Of a stretch of 64,000 bases of DNA, positions 33,836 through 44,452 are shown one piece after another. Numbering within the stretch: position 1 is the first letter of the stretch; the number at the start of each line of letters is the position of its first letter. The translations under genes were made by a program, and so were the position numbers. Source of the stretch: Branchipolynoe longqiensis. Its lineage: Eukaryota; Annelida; Polychaeta; Phyllodocida; Polynoidae. The notes beneath the pieces are model-generated. The model was not told the origin of the DNA and ran no database searches. It worked only from the letters and a program-made list of their open reading frames with translations. The stretch covers positions 1,695,923-1,759,922 of the forward strand of contig CM059199.1 in assembly GCA_030323885.1 (NCBI GenBank). Direction: 5' to 3'.

Positions 33836-34030
33836 ATACGTTAATGTAGCAGGAACTCATAATAATTGAATTAAGCTACTTTCACTAACAGAAACAGCTA
33901 TTTACAGTAACGGCTGTTACAGGTACTACGTTACTACTAGTACTATGCCCTCTAATGTGACTCCCCCCCCCCCCCCCCTACAGACATATGCCCCCTCCCA
34001 CCATCCTCCATTCTGTGTTTACTGTGGCAT

Positions 34031-34374
34031 AAAGCTAAGATTCCTTATACGCGGTATTTTGCATGCGAATGTTGTTTATGTGGTGTAGATATATGCCAAC
34101 CCCCAACATTTGTTGGGGTTTTTCCTCCAAATTTTTGAAGGAACAGTATTGGTTTCTATGGCAAACGCAGCAGCATTCGCATTCACATGCCACACCGATG
34201 GCTACAGGGACCGATTCAGTTGCCACATTCGCATTCGCATTCGCATTCGCATTCGCATTCGCATTCGGAGGCATGGAAGCACCCCTATTCACTTAGATGC
34301 TTTTCAACTTTTTGCCGCATTCGCATTCGCATGCCACATACCACATGTAAGGAATGCTAGCTTTAGCCGCAGAG
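34031..34374. mobile_element. GCATACCGC-type MITE (family C)
   Basis: AAAGCTAAGATTCCTTATACG at left against ACATGTAAGGAATGCTAGCTTT at right. The interior contains six or more tandem GCATTC hexamers (34225-34266). Confidence 0.7.
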
Positions 34375-34566
34375 TCTGAATGGGCGGCCTTTATATATGA
34401 ACTATCATATGCACCAGCAGTGAGGAAAACACTGTCAGGCTTCAAATATTATATATTGCATCCTCTATGTAATGAGTCCCATTTTGTCAGAGTCAAATTC
34501 TGAAGATTGGATTGAACATGTGATACCAAAAGGTTGCTGCATGATCTATGGAGGTTATCTGTCTAG

Positions 34567-34640
34567 ATTATGATGGTAATCAGGCCACGAGGGCCATCCG
34601 CTGTAGGTGTCGCCTCAGTAGAGTTTCTCGTCACTTTTGG
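34567..34640 (+). repeat. DIRS-like left inverted terminal repeat
   Basis: ATTATGATGGTAATCAGGCC ... GAGTTTCTCGTCA. The inverse lies at 40228-40302 with scattered substitutions (GGCCACGAGGG, GCTGTAGGT, CGCCTC, GTAGAGTTTCTCGTCA all kept). Confidence 0.9.
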
Positions 34641-35447
34641 TTTAGCTATCGAGAGAGCAGGACGTCATACGAGACGGAGCGCGGCGCCACACCTCAGAGG
34701 ATACACCGCGCGAGTGATAGGAGGAATCACCCGTTGACACCCCAGATAAGGCACGGGATGATACTATCTCCCAGGGGTGTGAGTAATTAGACGCTCGGCG
34801 TTAATTACGGGTAAGTATAGCGCTTGGCACTTCTGCCGTAAGGGCGAGGCCTCTGGGCTCCAGAGTCAGACTCAGCGCTTGCGCTCGGTGATGCTTGCAC
34901 ACCGGAGGACGACCCGAGACGGCTTGACCGTTAGGTTACTGGTAACCTGTCCCGGCTCATGCCGGAGGATCCACGGGATCTCCCGTCCTAACACCGTGGC
35001 AGGGTGACGGACGGGGAAATGGGGGGGAGAGGTCTGAGACGGCTGGAACGACCGCCCCCCCACACCCACCTCCACCCTCCAGGGTCACGGCGGGGCCAAC
35101 AGGTGGGTGCACTCACCGTGCCGGCTGCGGGCCAGAGGCGAGTTAGGGCGTAATGCAATTAAGGCCTAACGGACCCGGCCAGGGCGGCGAACACCAAATG
35201 AGGGGTGAAAATTAGCGAGCTGAAAAGGAGGACACAGGGTGCGAATCGGCCACACTCCACCATGGCCTACCGCATGTCAAGGTCTCCTTCACCAGCGTCA
35301 GACTAGACCACTGGCCGTAATGGCCAAGAGCATGGCAGCCTATTGACAAACTACATAGAGGTGGCGGAACGGGAAAGCATAAGCTTGTCGACAGGCGCTC
35401 TATTCGTACCTCTACCGCACGAGTCAGACACGGGGTCGGAAAACGAC
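34641..35447 (+). other. 5' leader of the DIRS-like element
   Basis: About 800 bp between the left repeat and the first ATG of gag. A short upstream frame starts at ATGGCCTACC (35261) and stops near 35305. G/C-rich, no other recognisable feature. Confidence 0.5.
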
Positions 35448-36956
35448 ATGGAGGTACAAGAACCGAGTGGTGCGGAAACAGCGACAAGAGACGAAAGAAG
35501 ACACATAAAGGCCACAGGGAAACCGACACCGTCACCGGACACTGTAGTAACCTCGGACGGCACGGGGAGGAGGCTGGTACTCGCGGCCACCTCGCCCACC
35601 TACACACCGCCACCGCTGGGTGGGCTACACCAGGGGTTACGCATGGTGGTGGCTGATCTATCACATACATTCAGCCCACCCCCGGACCCAGCGTGCAGCG
35701 ATCAATGGAGAGGACCGGATTACGTACCGACACCAATCGCAGAACTGGAAAGACTGGAGGCCAGAAAGCGGGAATTGGAGGAAGAAATACGGAACAGACG
35801 GGCAGGCTACTCCATCAACTGGTCGCAAGGGGGAGCGGGTGGCTCCACGCCAGGAACGTCACCGCCCGTGCTAGCGTCGGGGCGGGCAACGCCCGGGCAG
35901 AGCACCGGTCAACTACACAGACCGACAGCGTCAGCATTCAGGACGGCGCACAGATCGGACTCACCGAGCCCAAGGAGTGGAGATCCACCCGCATACTCAC
36001 TCCAACCACCGCAGGCTACGACGGCAATGGGACCATATCAACCCCAGAGGACACTGACCACGGCAGCGGTAGCAGTGACGGCGCCAACACTGGCCACGGC
36101 CACGGTAGGGGCAGTGCCGGCGCAGGCCAGGAGCGCAGGGACCGGGGGGACATCGGAGGAACAGTCAGGCACTTCCTACCTGGAACAGTTCATACCGGCA
36201 GAGAAAGCGCCACTGGATCCAGAGTGTGGAAAGTTAGCAGACAACACAGCCAGACTGGTAGACACACTGTGGAAGAATCCAATGACAAGAACGGAAACGG
36301 CAGAGCTACACGCAACTTGGCCAAGGCCGGAAAACATACCGGTCTTGCACAAGACGAGGCTCAACCCAGAGATAGAGCCAACGTTGAACCAGCGTGTGAA
36401 GGACAATGACGTGGCACTAGCCGCAGCACAATGGGGCGTACAGTTTGCGGCCAGGCCAGTCGCTCAGGCGCTGGACAGCATCGAGACAAATAAACCGCTT
36501 GATAAAAAACAATTAGTGGTGACGCTGGTAGACACACTAAAACTTTTAGCCAAAACAAGCAACACACTGTTGGGATTACGGCGCGATAATGTCAGACCGA
36601 CACTACAAAATCAACTGAAACCTCTCGTGAAAAAAGAGGGGAACCAGGGGTTCAAATTCCTCTTGGGAGAGGACCTGACAGTTCAGGTAACGGCGCTGGA
36701 GACCAGCCATCATGAGAGCGGGAGGCGCGAGACAACAATATCAGGCAGACAAGAAGCAGGGAAACTTCAGAGGCGGTCAGGGGAGGAACCGCCCATCCCA
36801 ATACTCTCCACGCCAACACTCGGAGGATGCGAGGCACTACCATCACAGTCGACAAAGCGGAGGCGCACAGAACCGCCCACCGAGCCGGCCACAGAAGGGG
36901 CGTGGCAGAGCCACGAACACCTACCGCGGGCGGGGAGGCAAACAGTAGCGGCGTAA
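35448..36956 (+). CDS. DIRS-like element gag-like protein
   Basis: Open from 35343, first ATG at 35448 (502 codons to TAA at 36954). Structural, RNA-binding role by position. The N-terminal half is low complexity, rich in Pro, Thr, Ser and Ala (about 35800-36150). The second half is more ordered (ARLVDTLWKNPMTRTE, LLGLRRDNVRP, KFLLGEDLTVQV), the part usually conserved in DIRS gag. No zinc knuckle is seen, as is usual for DIRS1-type gag. Near 36700 an overlapping +1 frame (36712-36948) encodes a Gly/Arg/Gln-rich basic tail (RGGQGRNRPSQY, KGRGRATNTYRGRGG). It looks more like a normal gag C-terminus than the frame-0 continuation, so a one-base shift near 36700 is likely. The downstream RT frame is in frame 0, directly after the TAA. 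Confidence 0.75.
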   Translation: MEVQEPSGAETATRDERRHIKATGKPTPSPDTVVTSDGTGRRLVLAATSPTYTPPPLGGLHQGLRMVVADLSHTFSPPPDPACSDQWRGPDYVPTPIAELERLEARKRELEEEIRNRRAGYSINWSQGGAGGSTPGTSPPVLASGRATPGQSTGQLHRPTASAFRTAHRSDSPSPRSGDPPAYSLQPPQATTAMGPYQPQRTLTTAAVAVTAPTLATATVGAVPAQARSAGTGGTSEEQSGTSYLEQFIPAEKAPLDPECGKLADNTARLVDTLWKNPMTRTETAELHATWPRPENIPVLHKTRLNPEIEPTLNQRVKDNDVALAAAQWGVQFAARPVAQALDSIETNKPLDKKQLVVTLVDTLKLLAKTSNTLLGLRRDNVRPTLQNQLKPLVKKEGNQGFKFLLGEDLTVQVTALETSHHESGRRETTISGRQEAGKLQRRSGEEPPIPILSTPTLGGCEALPSQSTKRRRTEPPTEPATEGAWQSHEHLPRAGRQTVAA

Positions 36957-37505
36957 GTTGCAAATGTGAGTACAAATAGTAAAACATTTAAAGCGGGGAA
37001 TGTAACCAAACAACAAGCAGAATGGGTGCACATCACAACTAATCAGTGGGTACTGAATATGGTGGAAGGGATAGCCATAGAAGTAATGGGCATCCCAAAA
37101 CAAGTCAAAGAGCCAACCTCAGATGCTAAGGGTACGGATGAGACGCTCAAAAATAAAATAAAAGAAATGTTACAACAAGGTGTGATAGAGGAGACAGTAC
37201 AGTCGAACCGCATGTTTGTATCACACCTATTCCTAAGACCGAAAAAAGACGGCGACTACAGGCCCATACTGAACCTATCTAAACTAAATACATTAATCAT
37301 TTACCAACATTTCAAAATGGAACAGTTAAATACAGCAATGCAACTAGTGCACGAGGGGGCGTGGCTAGCCAGCATAGACATTTCACAAGCGTACCATAGT
37401 CTAGAAATAAGAGAGTCAGACAGAGACTTATTGCAGTTCATACATGGGGGTAGAAGATACAGGTTCAAGGGCTCAGTTCATGACCCAGAACGTTCACCAA
37501 GGTGA
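36957..37505 (+). pseudogene. DIRS-like reverse transcriptase, 5' part (broken)
   Basis: Same frame as gag, separated from it only by TAA (36954-36956), with no ATG at its start; expression by readthrough or reinitiation would be needed. Shows a fingers motif (LFLRPKKDGDYRPILNLS) and the first catalytic Asp in ASIDISQAYHSL. After RYRFKG the frame goes wrong: the segment normally holding the M-P-F-G-L-like motif B is shortened by a deletion near 37465. In the downstream frame a TGA (37473-37475) precedes the continuation at about 37480. The polymerase is therefore split before YIDD. Confidence 0.85.
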
Positions 37506-38944
37506 TGAACGCGGTAATGAGCCACCTCAGAACAGCACACAACATACTACTCTGCTTTTACATAGATGATACGATAATAATAGGCTGTACGCACGAAGAG
37601 GTAAAAGCAGCAGTAGTCACCACACTGACCCTACTAGACAGACTAGGTTTCACGATCAACAAGGAAAAATCAGGAGTGATCCCCACAAAAGAGCTACAGT
37701 TCCTGGGATTCAGAATCAACACAAACTTACTAAGAGTAGACTTACCCAGGGCAAAGTGCTCAGACCTAATACAGTTCACAGGGAAAGTATTACGAGAAGA
37801 CAAGCTTCAGATCAAAACACTAGCATCATTAGTGGGAAAACTAGTAGCTACGGACCCGGGCAACTACTGGGCAAGAATAAAATCAAAATCAATAGTAAGG
37901 GCCCTACACTGGAACCTGAGGGACTCAGGAGGGGATTATGAGAAAGGATGCACACTGACTAAGAGGGTGAAAGAATGCCTAAGCTTTTGGATGACAAACC
38001 TAGAAGGAGCAATGAGAGAGTACAGGGTAAAGCCGGTAGATGTGTGTGTATACACGGATGCTTCCTCGCACGGGTGGGGTTACTTTAACCAAGGTAAACA
38101 AACACACTACGGGGAACAGTGGGACGAGCTAGTAAGCGAAGACACACACATCAATGTTCTAGAACTAAGGGCGGTGAGACGCATGCTGGAACATATAGGC
38201 GAGGACCTCAGAGATAAACACGTACAAGTATTCGCGGACAACACCACTGCAGTAGCCTGCATAAGCAAGGGTGGGTCCGCTAGATCGAAACAGTGCCAAA
38301 CAGAAATGGAAGAGATATGGGAACTAACGAAAAGTAAAAACATTACGATCACTGTTAGGTTCTGCCCGGGTGTAGACAATGTTGAAGCGGATTGGGCTTC
38401 ATGCGTGTTTACAGACGCGGGGGAGTGGACCATAGAGAACAACATGATAAACGACCTGTTCATGGAGGGGGGCACCCCAGAGATAGACATGTTCGCATCT
38501 AGGGTTAACCGGAAATTACATACATTTATCTCTAGAGATTACGACAGGCAGGCGAGAGGGACAGATGCATTCTCAATGTACTGGCAAGGGATTAATGGAT
38601 ACTTCTTCCCACCTTTCAGTTGCTTGTCCTGCGTGCTACGGAAAATGCTACAAGAGGGACCGAGAGGGATAATACTACTACCGGAGTGGCCAACACAAAC
38701 GTGGTTCCCGCTGCTCAAGCGCCTGAAGGGCTACACAACATCGAGGCTCATAGCAGTAGAGGAGGATACCCTAACATTGGCAGGGAACCCGTCGAAATGG
38801 TTCCCGCTGGCACACAACATGCAACTGAGGGCAGTGAATCTCTGGGGGGTATGTTCACCGCCATGGGGATGGACATGGACGCCGCAGACACCCTCACCGC
38901 CTCCTGGGCAAAGGCGACACAAAAACAGTACACGCTGGTCCTGA
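37502..38944 (+). pseudogene. DIRS-like RT 3' part, RNase H and methyltransferase-like domain
   Basis: 480 codons continuing the RT in a new frame. YIDD is at residues 20-23 of this frame, then ELQFLGFRIN. The RNase H acidic set is complete: Asp186 (YTDASS), Glu221 (LELRAV), Asp246 (FADNTT) and Asp297 (EADWAS). Residues about 300-410 (PEIDMFASRVNRKL, DAFSMYWQGINGYFFPPF, ILLPEWPTQTWF) correspond to the extra domain of DIRS1-type elements described as Dam/MT-like; FPPF would be its PPF motif. The last 90 bp overlap the YR start. The frame itself is open, so the damage is confined to its junction with the 5' part. Confidence 0.85.
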
Positions 38945-39801
38945 AAAGGTGGACGAAGCACTGCGAGGAGCACGACATCAACAAAAGAAGCCCAACACTG
39001 CAGGAAGGCATCGCCTACCTGCAGAAACTGTTCAAGGCAGGAGCGGCACACAACTCAATTAACACGGTGCACGCACTACTCTCCACGTTCATCACAGTGG
39101 GTGTCAAACCATTTGGGGAACACCCGCTAGTCAGCAGGCTGCTGAAAGGGATAAGCAACCTCAAGCCAAGGGCGCCCATATACGACACGGTATGGGACCC
39201 AAAGGTGCTATTGGAACACCTCCAGGGCTGGGGTCATATCGATTCACTGACTGTGGACAGACTGAACAGAAGAACGTTATGCTTGTTCCTACTGGCCACG
39301 GGTCAGAGGCTGCAGGCACTGGGGCTCATGCGAAGGGGGACTTCAGGTGGACGGAGAACAGTTGCACCATTAGATACACCTAGAAAATGAAGACAAACGA
39401 TCCAAACAAGAACCCTCTAGTGCTGAGATTTGAAAAAGTTCCAAACAACGGAACTGTGCGTATTCAGACACCTGAAAGCGTACACGGACAAAGTCGAACT
39501 ACAAGGTGCAGCACCTGCGGTGTTTGCCACCACGAGGCCGCCGCATGTAAGGGCATCTCAGGACACACTGACACGATACGTCAAAATGACACTAACAGAA
39601 GCAGGCATAGACACTACCAGGTTCACGGCCTACAGCTGCAGGCACGCAGCAACCAGTGCGGCCGCAAGACGGAACGTCCCGTTAGCCACGGTGCTAATGG
39701 CTGCCGGATGGTCTGGAGAGGGAACGTTCCACAGGTTCTACAATAGGCCCCTGAGGGCGAACCCGACCGTAACGAACCTGATCCCGAGTATCTGTGAGTG
39801 A
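38851..39801 (+). pseudogene. DIRS-like tyrosine recombinase (broken)
   Basis: Starts at ATG 38851, overlapping the preceding frame. N-terminal core-binding part: TASWAKATQKQYTLVLKRW and HALLSTFITVG. First catalytic Arg in LATGQRLQAL. After about 39330 the homologous reading moves to another frame (FRWTENSCTIRYT, then TAG at 39381-39383, then KNPLVLRFEKV). At about 39437 it returns to the first frame (ELCVFRHLKAYTDK), ending with YSCRHAATSAA (second Arg), GWSGEGTF and the Tyr in HRFYNRPL. So there are two compensating shifts and one in-frame stop. It is in the opposite orientation to the Ngaro-like YR and of a clearly different subtype. Confidence 0.85.
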
Positions 39802-40071
39802 CAGACAATAGACATGTGAACACACACACATAAACTAATATCCAAGATAGTAGTAGCATACTGGGCTCCAGAGCCACATGTGATAAAAATTACAATGTGT
39901 AACTGTTAAACTGTTGGGAAACCTGTGCCACAAATGTTAGTAAGGCTTGAGAGCTACGTTGAAAAATAAAATAAAAAGCTTTTGCAACAAATAACTTGTC
40001 AGGAGTCAAATATTATTTAACACATGACAACTACCACAATTAAGGGAAACAGTTACAATACAAAGTAGCGG

Positions 40072-40178
40072 TTGGCCCTCGTGGCCTGATTACCATCATA
40101 ATATATAATTCTGCTAATAACATGCAGCAGAATAAGGATTATTATGGTAAGAAAGGCCACGAGGGGCCATCGGCCCGC
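40072..40178 (+). repeat. DIRS-like internal complementary region (circle-junction copy)
   Basis: GGCCCTCGTGGCCTGATTACC is the inverse of the left end. It is joined at AAT (40100-40102) to the inverse of the right end (TATAATTCTGC ... CTTACCATAATAATCC complement, through GCCACGAGGGGCC). This is the template by which the linear RNA is completed to a circle in the DIRS1 model. Confidence 0.9.
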
Positions 40179-40227
40179 CCATAATTACACATCCACCCTG
40201 ACAACAGTGACCCTTAATTGATAATCT

Positions 40228-40342
40228 ACAAAGAATGACGAGAAACTCTACCGAGGCGATACCTACAGCCGATGGCCCCTCGTGGCCTTTCTTACCATAA
40301 TAATCCTTATTCTGCTGCATGTTATTAGCAGAATTATATATT
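40228..40342 (+). repeat. DIRS-like right inverted terminal repeat with ~38-nt outer extension
   Basis: TGACGAGAAACTCTACCGAG ... CATAATAATCC pairs with the left repeat. The outer CTTATTCTGCTGCATG...TATATATT has no counterpart on the left, matching the known asymmetric right repeat of DIRS1. Confidence 0.85.
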
Positions 40343-40551
40343 TAGTGGCATGTGTCAATAATTATTCTACTTTACTACTCAGCAGATGGCAGGATGTGTC
40401 AATCATTAGACTAATTTACTACTTAGCAGTTGGTGGGGTGTGCAAACAGTTCGTCTCACACTGGACAATTGGACCTTTGTTTCAGGGAATATTATCCTAC
40501 TGTGCAATTTGTGATTTATGTCAGGAAGGCTAGACGAGTGGACAATTAGTT

Positions 40552-41405
40552 AAGGCCCTGTCACACTACGACGTTTCTCACCAACGCGCTTCGACGCGTG
40601 CCGACGGGTTGGGTTTTTGTTCAACACGTCGGTACACGTCCGGCACGTTACTGGCGCGTTGCCGGCACGTTGCCGGCGCGTTACCGGCGCGTCGGTACAT
40701 AGCAACGTGTGAATGGACGCGTCGGCGCGCATCGGCGCGCGTCGGGGCGCGTCGAGGTTTTGTGCATGCACAAAACTTTGGACGCGCGGCGACGCGCGCC
40801 AACGGGTTGGAGGGCGCGTTACGGACGCGTTAGCAACACGTCGACACGCGTTGGCGGCGCGCCGGCGGAACGCTGGCAGGACGTTGATCAACGTTGGTTA
40901 ACGTTGGCTTTTTTTCCCCCAAAATGGGAGCGTTCCGTCGGCGCGTCGGGAACATCCCATCGACGTGTTGTGGGCATGCCATTGGCGTTGCTCCAGCGTT
41001 TCTCGGCGCGTTGGACGTGTTGCCGGCGTGCCTGGATGCGTTGGCCGCACGCTGTGGACGCGCTGCGGGCGCATCCTAACGTGTTGCTGGCGGGTATGTA
41101 CGGGTTCACGCAATACTAACACGATACCAACGCGCTGCCTCCACGCCGTAAACGCGCCGACAGCGCGCCAACAGCGCGCCTACAACACGCCAATAACACG
41201 CTACTGACACGCTACATACATCCTAATAACATGCTACTAACGCGCCAATAACGCGCCAATAACACGCCTCCAACCCGCCACTAACACGCTGCGCCGCGTC
41301 AAACTTTCTCCCAAAGCGCCGAAAAGTTCGACGTTTCTCGACGGGTTGCAAATATTTTGCACGTTGCCGGCGCGCCGGCGGAAGCGTCGTAGTGTGACAG
41401 GGCCA
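40552..41405. mobile_element. GGCCCTGTCACA-type MITE (family G), long copy
   Basis: Termini AAGGCCCTGTCACACTACGA and CGTCGTAGTGTGACAGGGCC, about 25 bp perfect. The 850-bp interior is a patchwork of ACGCG, CGGCGCG, AACACG and GTTGCCGGCGCG words on both strands, so every long frame here is spurious. Very high CpG content. Confidence 0.85.
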
Positions 41406-41444
41406 TAAGTTGTACATGTTATGAGTCACTTAGAATTACACATA

Positions 41445-41852
41445 CAGTAAAACCTCTCTAACTGACCACCTCCACAGATCGACCACTCCCTATATCGATC
41501 GATTTATTTGGGTCCCAACAATACCTTTTTTTGGGGGGGTACATTAATTGTTTAAGCACGGGAAATTTCAGTTGTATATGACTGGTCTTCCTCATTCCAC
41601 TGCTCCTTGCCCTATCCTAGTAATGCCGAGCATCTGGCTAGGAAGCGACAAGTATCAATTTTTAAGTCATTGGTTTGACTCGACCAGGATTCGAACCTAC
41701 GATCTACTAACAAGGGAGACGGACGCTCTAACTCATTCGGCCATCCCGTCTGGTAATTGTAAGGATATTCTAACTCCGTAAACCAGCCACCTCCCTAAAT
41801 GGACCACTTAAAGTCGGTCCCATGGTCGGTCGATTTAGAGAGGTTTAACTGT
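41445..41852. mobile_element. CAGTAAAACCTCTCTAA-type MITE (family P) split by a SINE
   Basis: Left half 41445-41537 (CAGTAAAACCTCTCTAACTG ... GGGTCCCAACAATACC), right half 41754-41852 (AACTCCGTAAACC ... AGAGAGGTTTAACTG). Together they make one standard element. Confidence 0.8.
41538..41753 (-). mobile_element. SINE-B inserted in the MITE
   Basis: Tail at left (GTACATTAATTGTTTAAGC, GGGAAATTTCAG, CTTCCTCATTCCACTGC), body, and head at right (CTCGACCAGGATTCGAACC, GCATTCGGCCATCCCGTC inverse of GACGGGATGGCCGAAT). The box B complement GATTCGAACC is well kept, so this is a fairly young copy. Confidence 0.8.
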
Positions 41853-41938
41853 AGTTGGTTATGTTTCAGGTCATAATATACAAGCATCAGGGATGAAACC
41901 ATCAGATGTTCGGAACCAAAACAGTCAGTTCAATTGAT

Positions 41939-42362
41939 TTTAAAGTTGCATATTCTGATTAAAGCACCACATTTTCAAAAGCAACACACACATCTAAATT
42001 TGAATCTACCTATCCACCTTGGTTACTGGAGCACTTTGTGAGTAATTGTTGCTACACAGAAAGGAATACTGAGTCAATATAATGGAAAGTGTTTCGGCTG
42101 AAGCTTATGGAGTCAGTCTTTTGACCAGGAGACATAACAAATAGTCTCTGTAGACAACAATAGTTTGTTTGATCAGAATTCTTGATGCACTCGGAGAAAT
42201 TTGAGAAATGGGCGGCATTACAAAGAACAATGGCGGCATTGTTCTAACGATGTTACGACACATCGTAAATAACCTATAAATCAGTTAATATTCAATGAAA
42301 AAAAATCAAAACTTGATGTATGTGAATGCTAACATGAAATATACCAACGTATCCATTCATCC
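41939..42362. other. Half of a family T MITE, then no gene seen
   Basis: TTTAAAGTTGCATATTCTGAT and following words to about 42110 (GAGCACTTTGTGAG, GGAATACTGAGTCAAT) match the left half of family T; the other end is missing. Confidence 0.45.
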
Positions 42363-42422
42363 ATGAATATGGCCTATGCTGCCGACACGGCAGAAAGCAA
42401 CCACCAATCAATCAATCAAACC
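42363..42422 (+). mobile_element. Short 3' fragment with (ATCA)n end
   Basis: GAATATGGCCTATGCTGCCG, ACACGGCAGAAAGCAACC, ACCAATCAATCAATCAAAC; same piece as at 33173 (inverse) and 55157. Confidence 0.55.
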
Positions 42423-42849
42423 TATCCATTCAAAAATTATACTAACCTGGTTGGTTTAGTACTTAATGTAGAAAACTGCCGGAACTACTCAACAAACATC
42501 CTCCCGTTGTGAGTAGATTGTGCTAATTGCTGGACCCGGATGTGCTTCCTTCTCCCTTGACTACAAGTAGCCAGAGGGTAGTACCGAGGTAAAAAAAATA
42601 TATATCTCTCTCAGCGATCAGAATTATGAGCCAATTATATTTGGATTAACCTGCACCCTTTTGAGAGTAACATGACTTAGGTAATTTGCGTCGATACTGC
42701 CTTTAATACCACAGGCTGCTCCGATCCTTTGCATGCTTGCCAGCTAAACAGCCAGACCACTTTCTCGGCGCTGAAACAGTGTATAGTCTGATGAAAAAAG
42801 AAACACAGAAACTGATTTGTTGTTGCTATTTTTTTCGTTCAGTAACAAC

Positions 42850-43660
42850 TACTTCTTGTTGTACCCCCTCCCTCTCCCTGTCCCTTTCCCTGTCCCTCTC
42901 CCTGTCCCTCTCCCTGCCCCTGTCACTCTCCCTGTCACTCTCCCTTTCCCTGTCCCTCTCCCTCTCCCTGTGCCTGTCCCTGACCCTCTCCCTTTACCTC
43001 TCCCTCTCCCTCTCCCCCTCTGAGCTATCTCCCGCCCCATCTCCCGTGAGACCTTCCCTTCTGACCGCCCCCCCCTCACAAAGTCACATACGCCCCCCCC
43101 CCCACCCACCATTACCTCCCACCCCTTTTCTGCACTCCGCGCTCCCCCTCAACCTCGTCCCCCCCCCCCCCCCTCGAACACCCCACTAGAACCCTCCCCC
43201 TGCATCTACCCCATTACTTCCCCCCTCACTCGCATCCGCACGCTCTCTTCTACTCCTTGACTCCTCTCACCCCTCACCTACATATCCCCCTCTCACCCCG
43301 TCTCTTTCCTTCCCCCCTCTAGCTACGTAACTCCTTCCTTTTCCTCCCCCTCTCTCCCCTCTCCCTCCCCTCTCTTTCTCCCTCCCCTCTCACTCCCGTC
43401 TCCCTCCCTTCTCCCTCCCCCCTCCCTCCCCTCTCCCTCCTCTCTCCCTCTCCCTCCCCTCTCACTCCCGTCTCCCTCCCCTCTCCCTCCCCCCTCCCTC
43501 CCCTCTCCCTCCCCTCTCCCTCCCCTCTCCCCCCCCTCTCCCTCCCCTCTCCCACACCGCCCCCACCTCTACCTCTTTCTGTCTCTCTCTGCTTGTCTCT
43601 GTCTGAGCCTATCTTCCTGTCTCTATCCCTCTCTCCTGCCCCATTTCTCCGACAGCTATT

Positions 43661-43697
<37 letters not shown>

Positions 43698-44050
43698 TCC
43701 CTCACCTTCATCCTCACCCTCACCTTCATCCTCACCCTCACCCCCTCCCCTACCTCTCCCGCCCTCATCTCTTCCTTCCACTGTTTCTCGCTGCAACTTC
43801 TTCCTGACCACCTGCCCTCCCTCCCCTTTCCCCTCCCCCCTCAGTCCCATCGCCCCACTCCCACTTCTCTGTCCCTCCTGCACACCTCTTTCCCACCCCC
43901 CACTCTCCCGCCCACCTCTCTCCTCCTCCCTCCCATCTCTCTCCTCCCATCTCTCCACTCATCTCGCCTCTCTCCCCACCGCTGTCTATCTCCTATAGCC
44001 CCCATCCTTTCTCCCCATCCCCATCTCACCACAATTCCCCCCCCCCACAC
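42850..44050. repeat. 1.2-kb polypyrimidine tract (C/T on +)
   Basis: Almost pure C/T: CCCTCTCCCTGTCCCT-type words at 42860-43020, CCTCCCCTCTCCCT at 43330-43550, and (CACCCT)n at 43660-43740. C runs occur near 43090 and 43160. All frames (Leu-Ser-Pro, or Arg-Gly-Glu on the other strand) are compositional artefacts. Confidence 0.9.
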
Positions 44051-44452
44051 TTACACCCTACCACCCGCCTACATTTCCCAGCAGTTCAATGGCATCCACA
44101 GCTCGGTCCTAGTCCCAACAGATGAGCATCCAGCCCTCCGTCGCGTAGCAACACGGGAGTAGTGGTGTGGCCACATAAAAATCTTGACCTATATGTCAGC
44201 ACACTAATCACTACAGATTAATGGATCCAATTTGTAAATTCCATCAGTCATTACCGGAGTGGTGGGCGGGAGGTCCCTTTCCTACCTCACCTGTGTTACC
44301 GCTTTCATTAAATGATCCGCTTGGCTTTTATTGCTATGTAATTGGAAATTGGCTCTGGGGTCGCGTGGAAATTAAGAATTGCATCTGGGGTAGGTGCTAA
44401 CGAATGAGACGCTGCTTAGTTCATGCATTATAACCAAAGAGTTAAAGCTGCG

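Larger units (their letters stand above)
34567..40342 (+). mobile_element. DIRS1-like tyrosine-recombinase retrotransposon
   Basis: A 5.8-kb element with inverted terminal repeats (about 34567-34640 and 40228-40342), an internal complementary region just inside the right repeat (about 40072-40178), and gag, RT-RNase H-MT-like and YR frames on the plus strand. This is the DIRS1 structural class. The trinucleotide ATT occurs at the left end (34567-34569), at the right end (40340-40342) and at the recorded junction (AAT at 40100-40102 on the plus strand). The expected empty site is therefore ...CTGTCTAG-ATT-TAGTGGCATG... without target duplication. The RT and YR frames are broken, so the copy is not autonomous. 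Confidence 0.9.

Noticed and set aside
35693..36409. 238-codon frame overlapping the DIRS-like gag
   Set aside because: Shadow frame of gag; low-complexity Gly/Thr/Arg, no homology pattern.
40550..41119. Several overlapping Ala/Arg-rich frames on both strands
   Set aside because: GC-rich MITE interior; all six frames are open by composition.
42737..44162. Leu/Ser/Pro-rich and Arg/Gly/Glu-rich frames of up to 189 codons
   Set aside because: They are products of the polypyrimidine tract in every frame.
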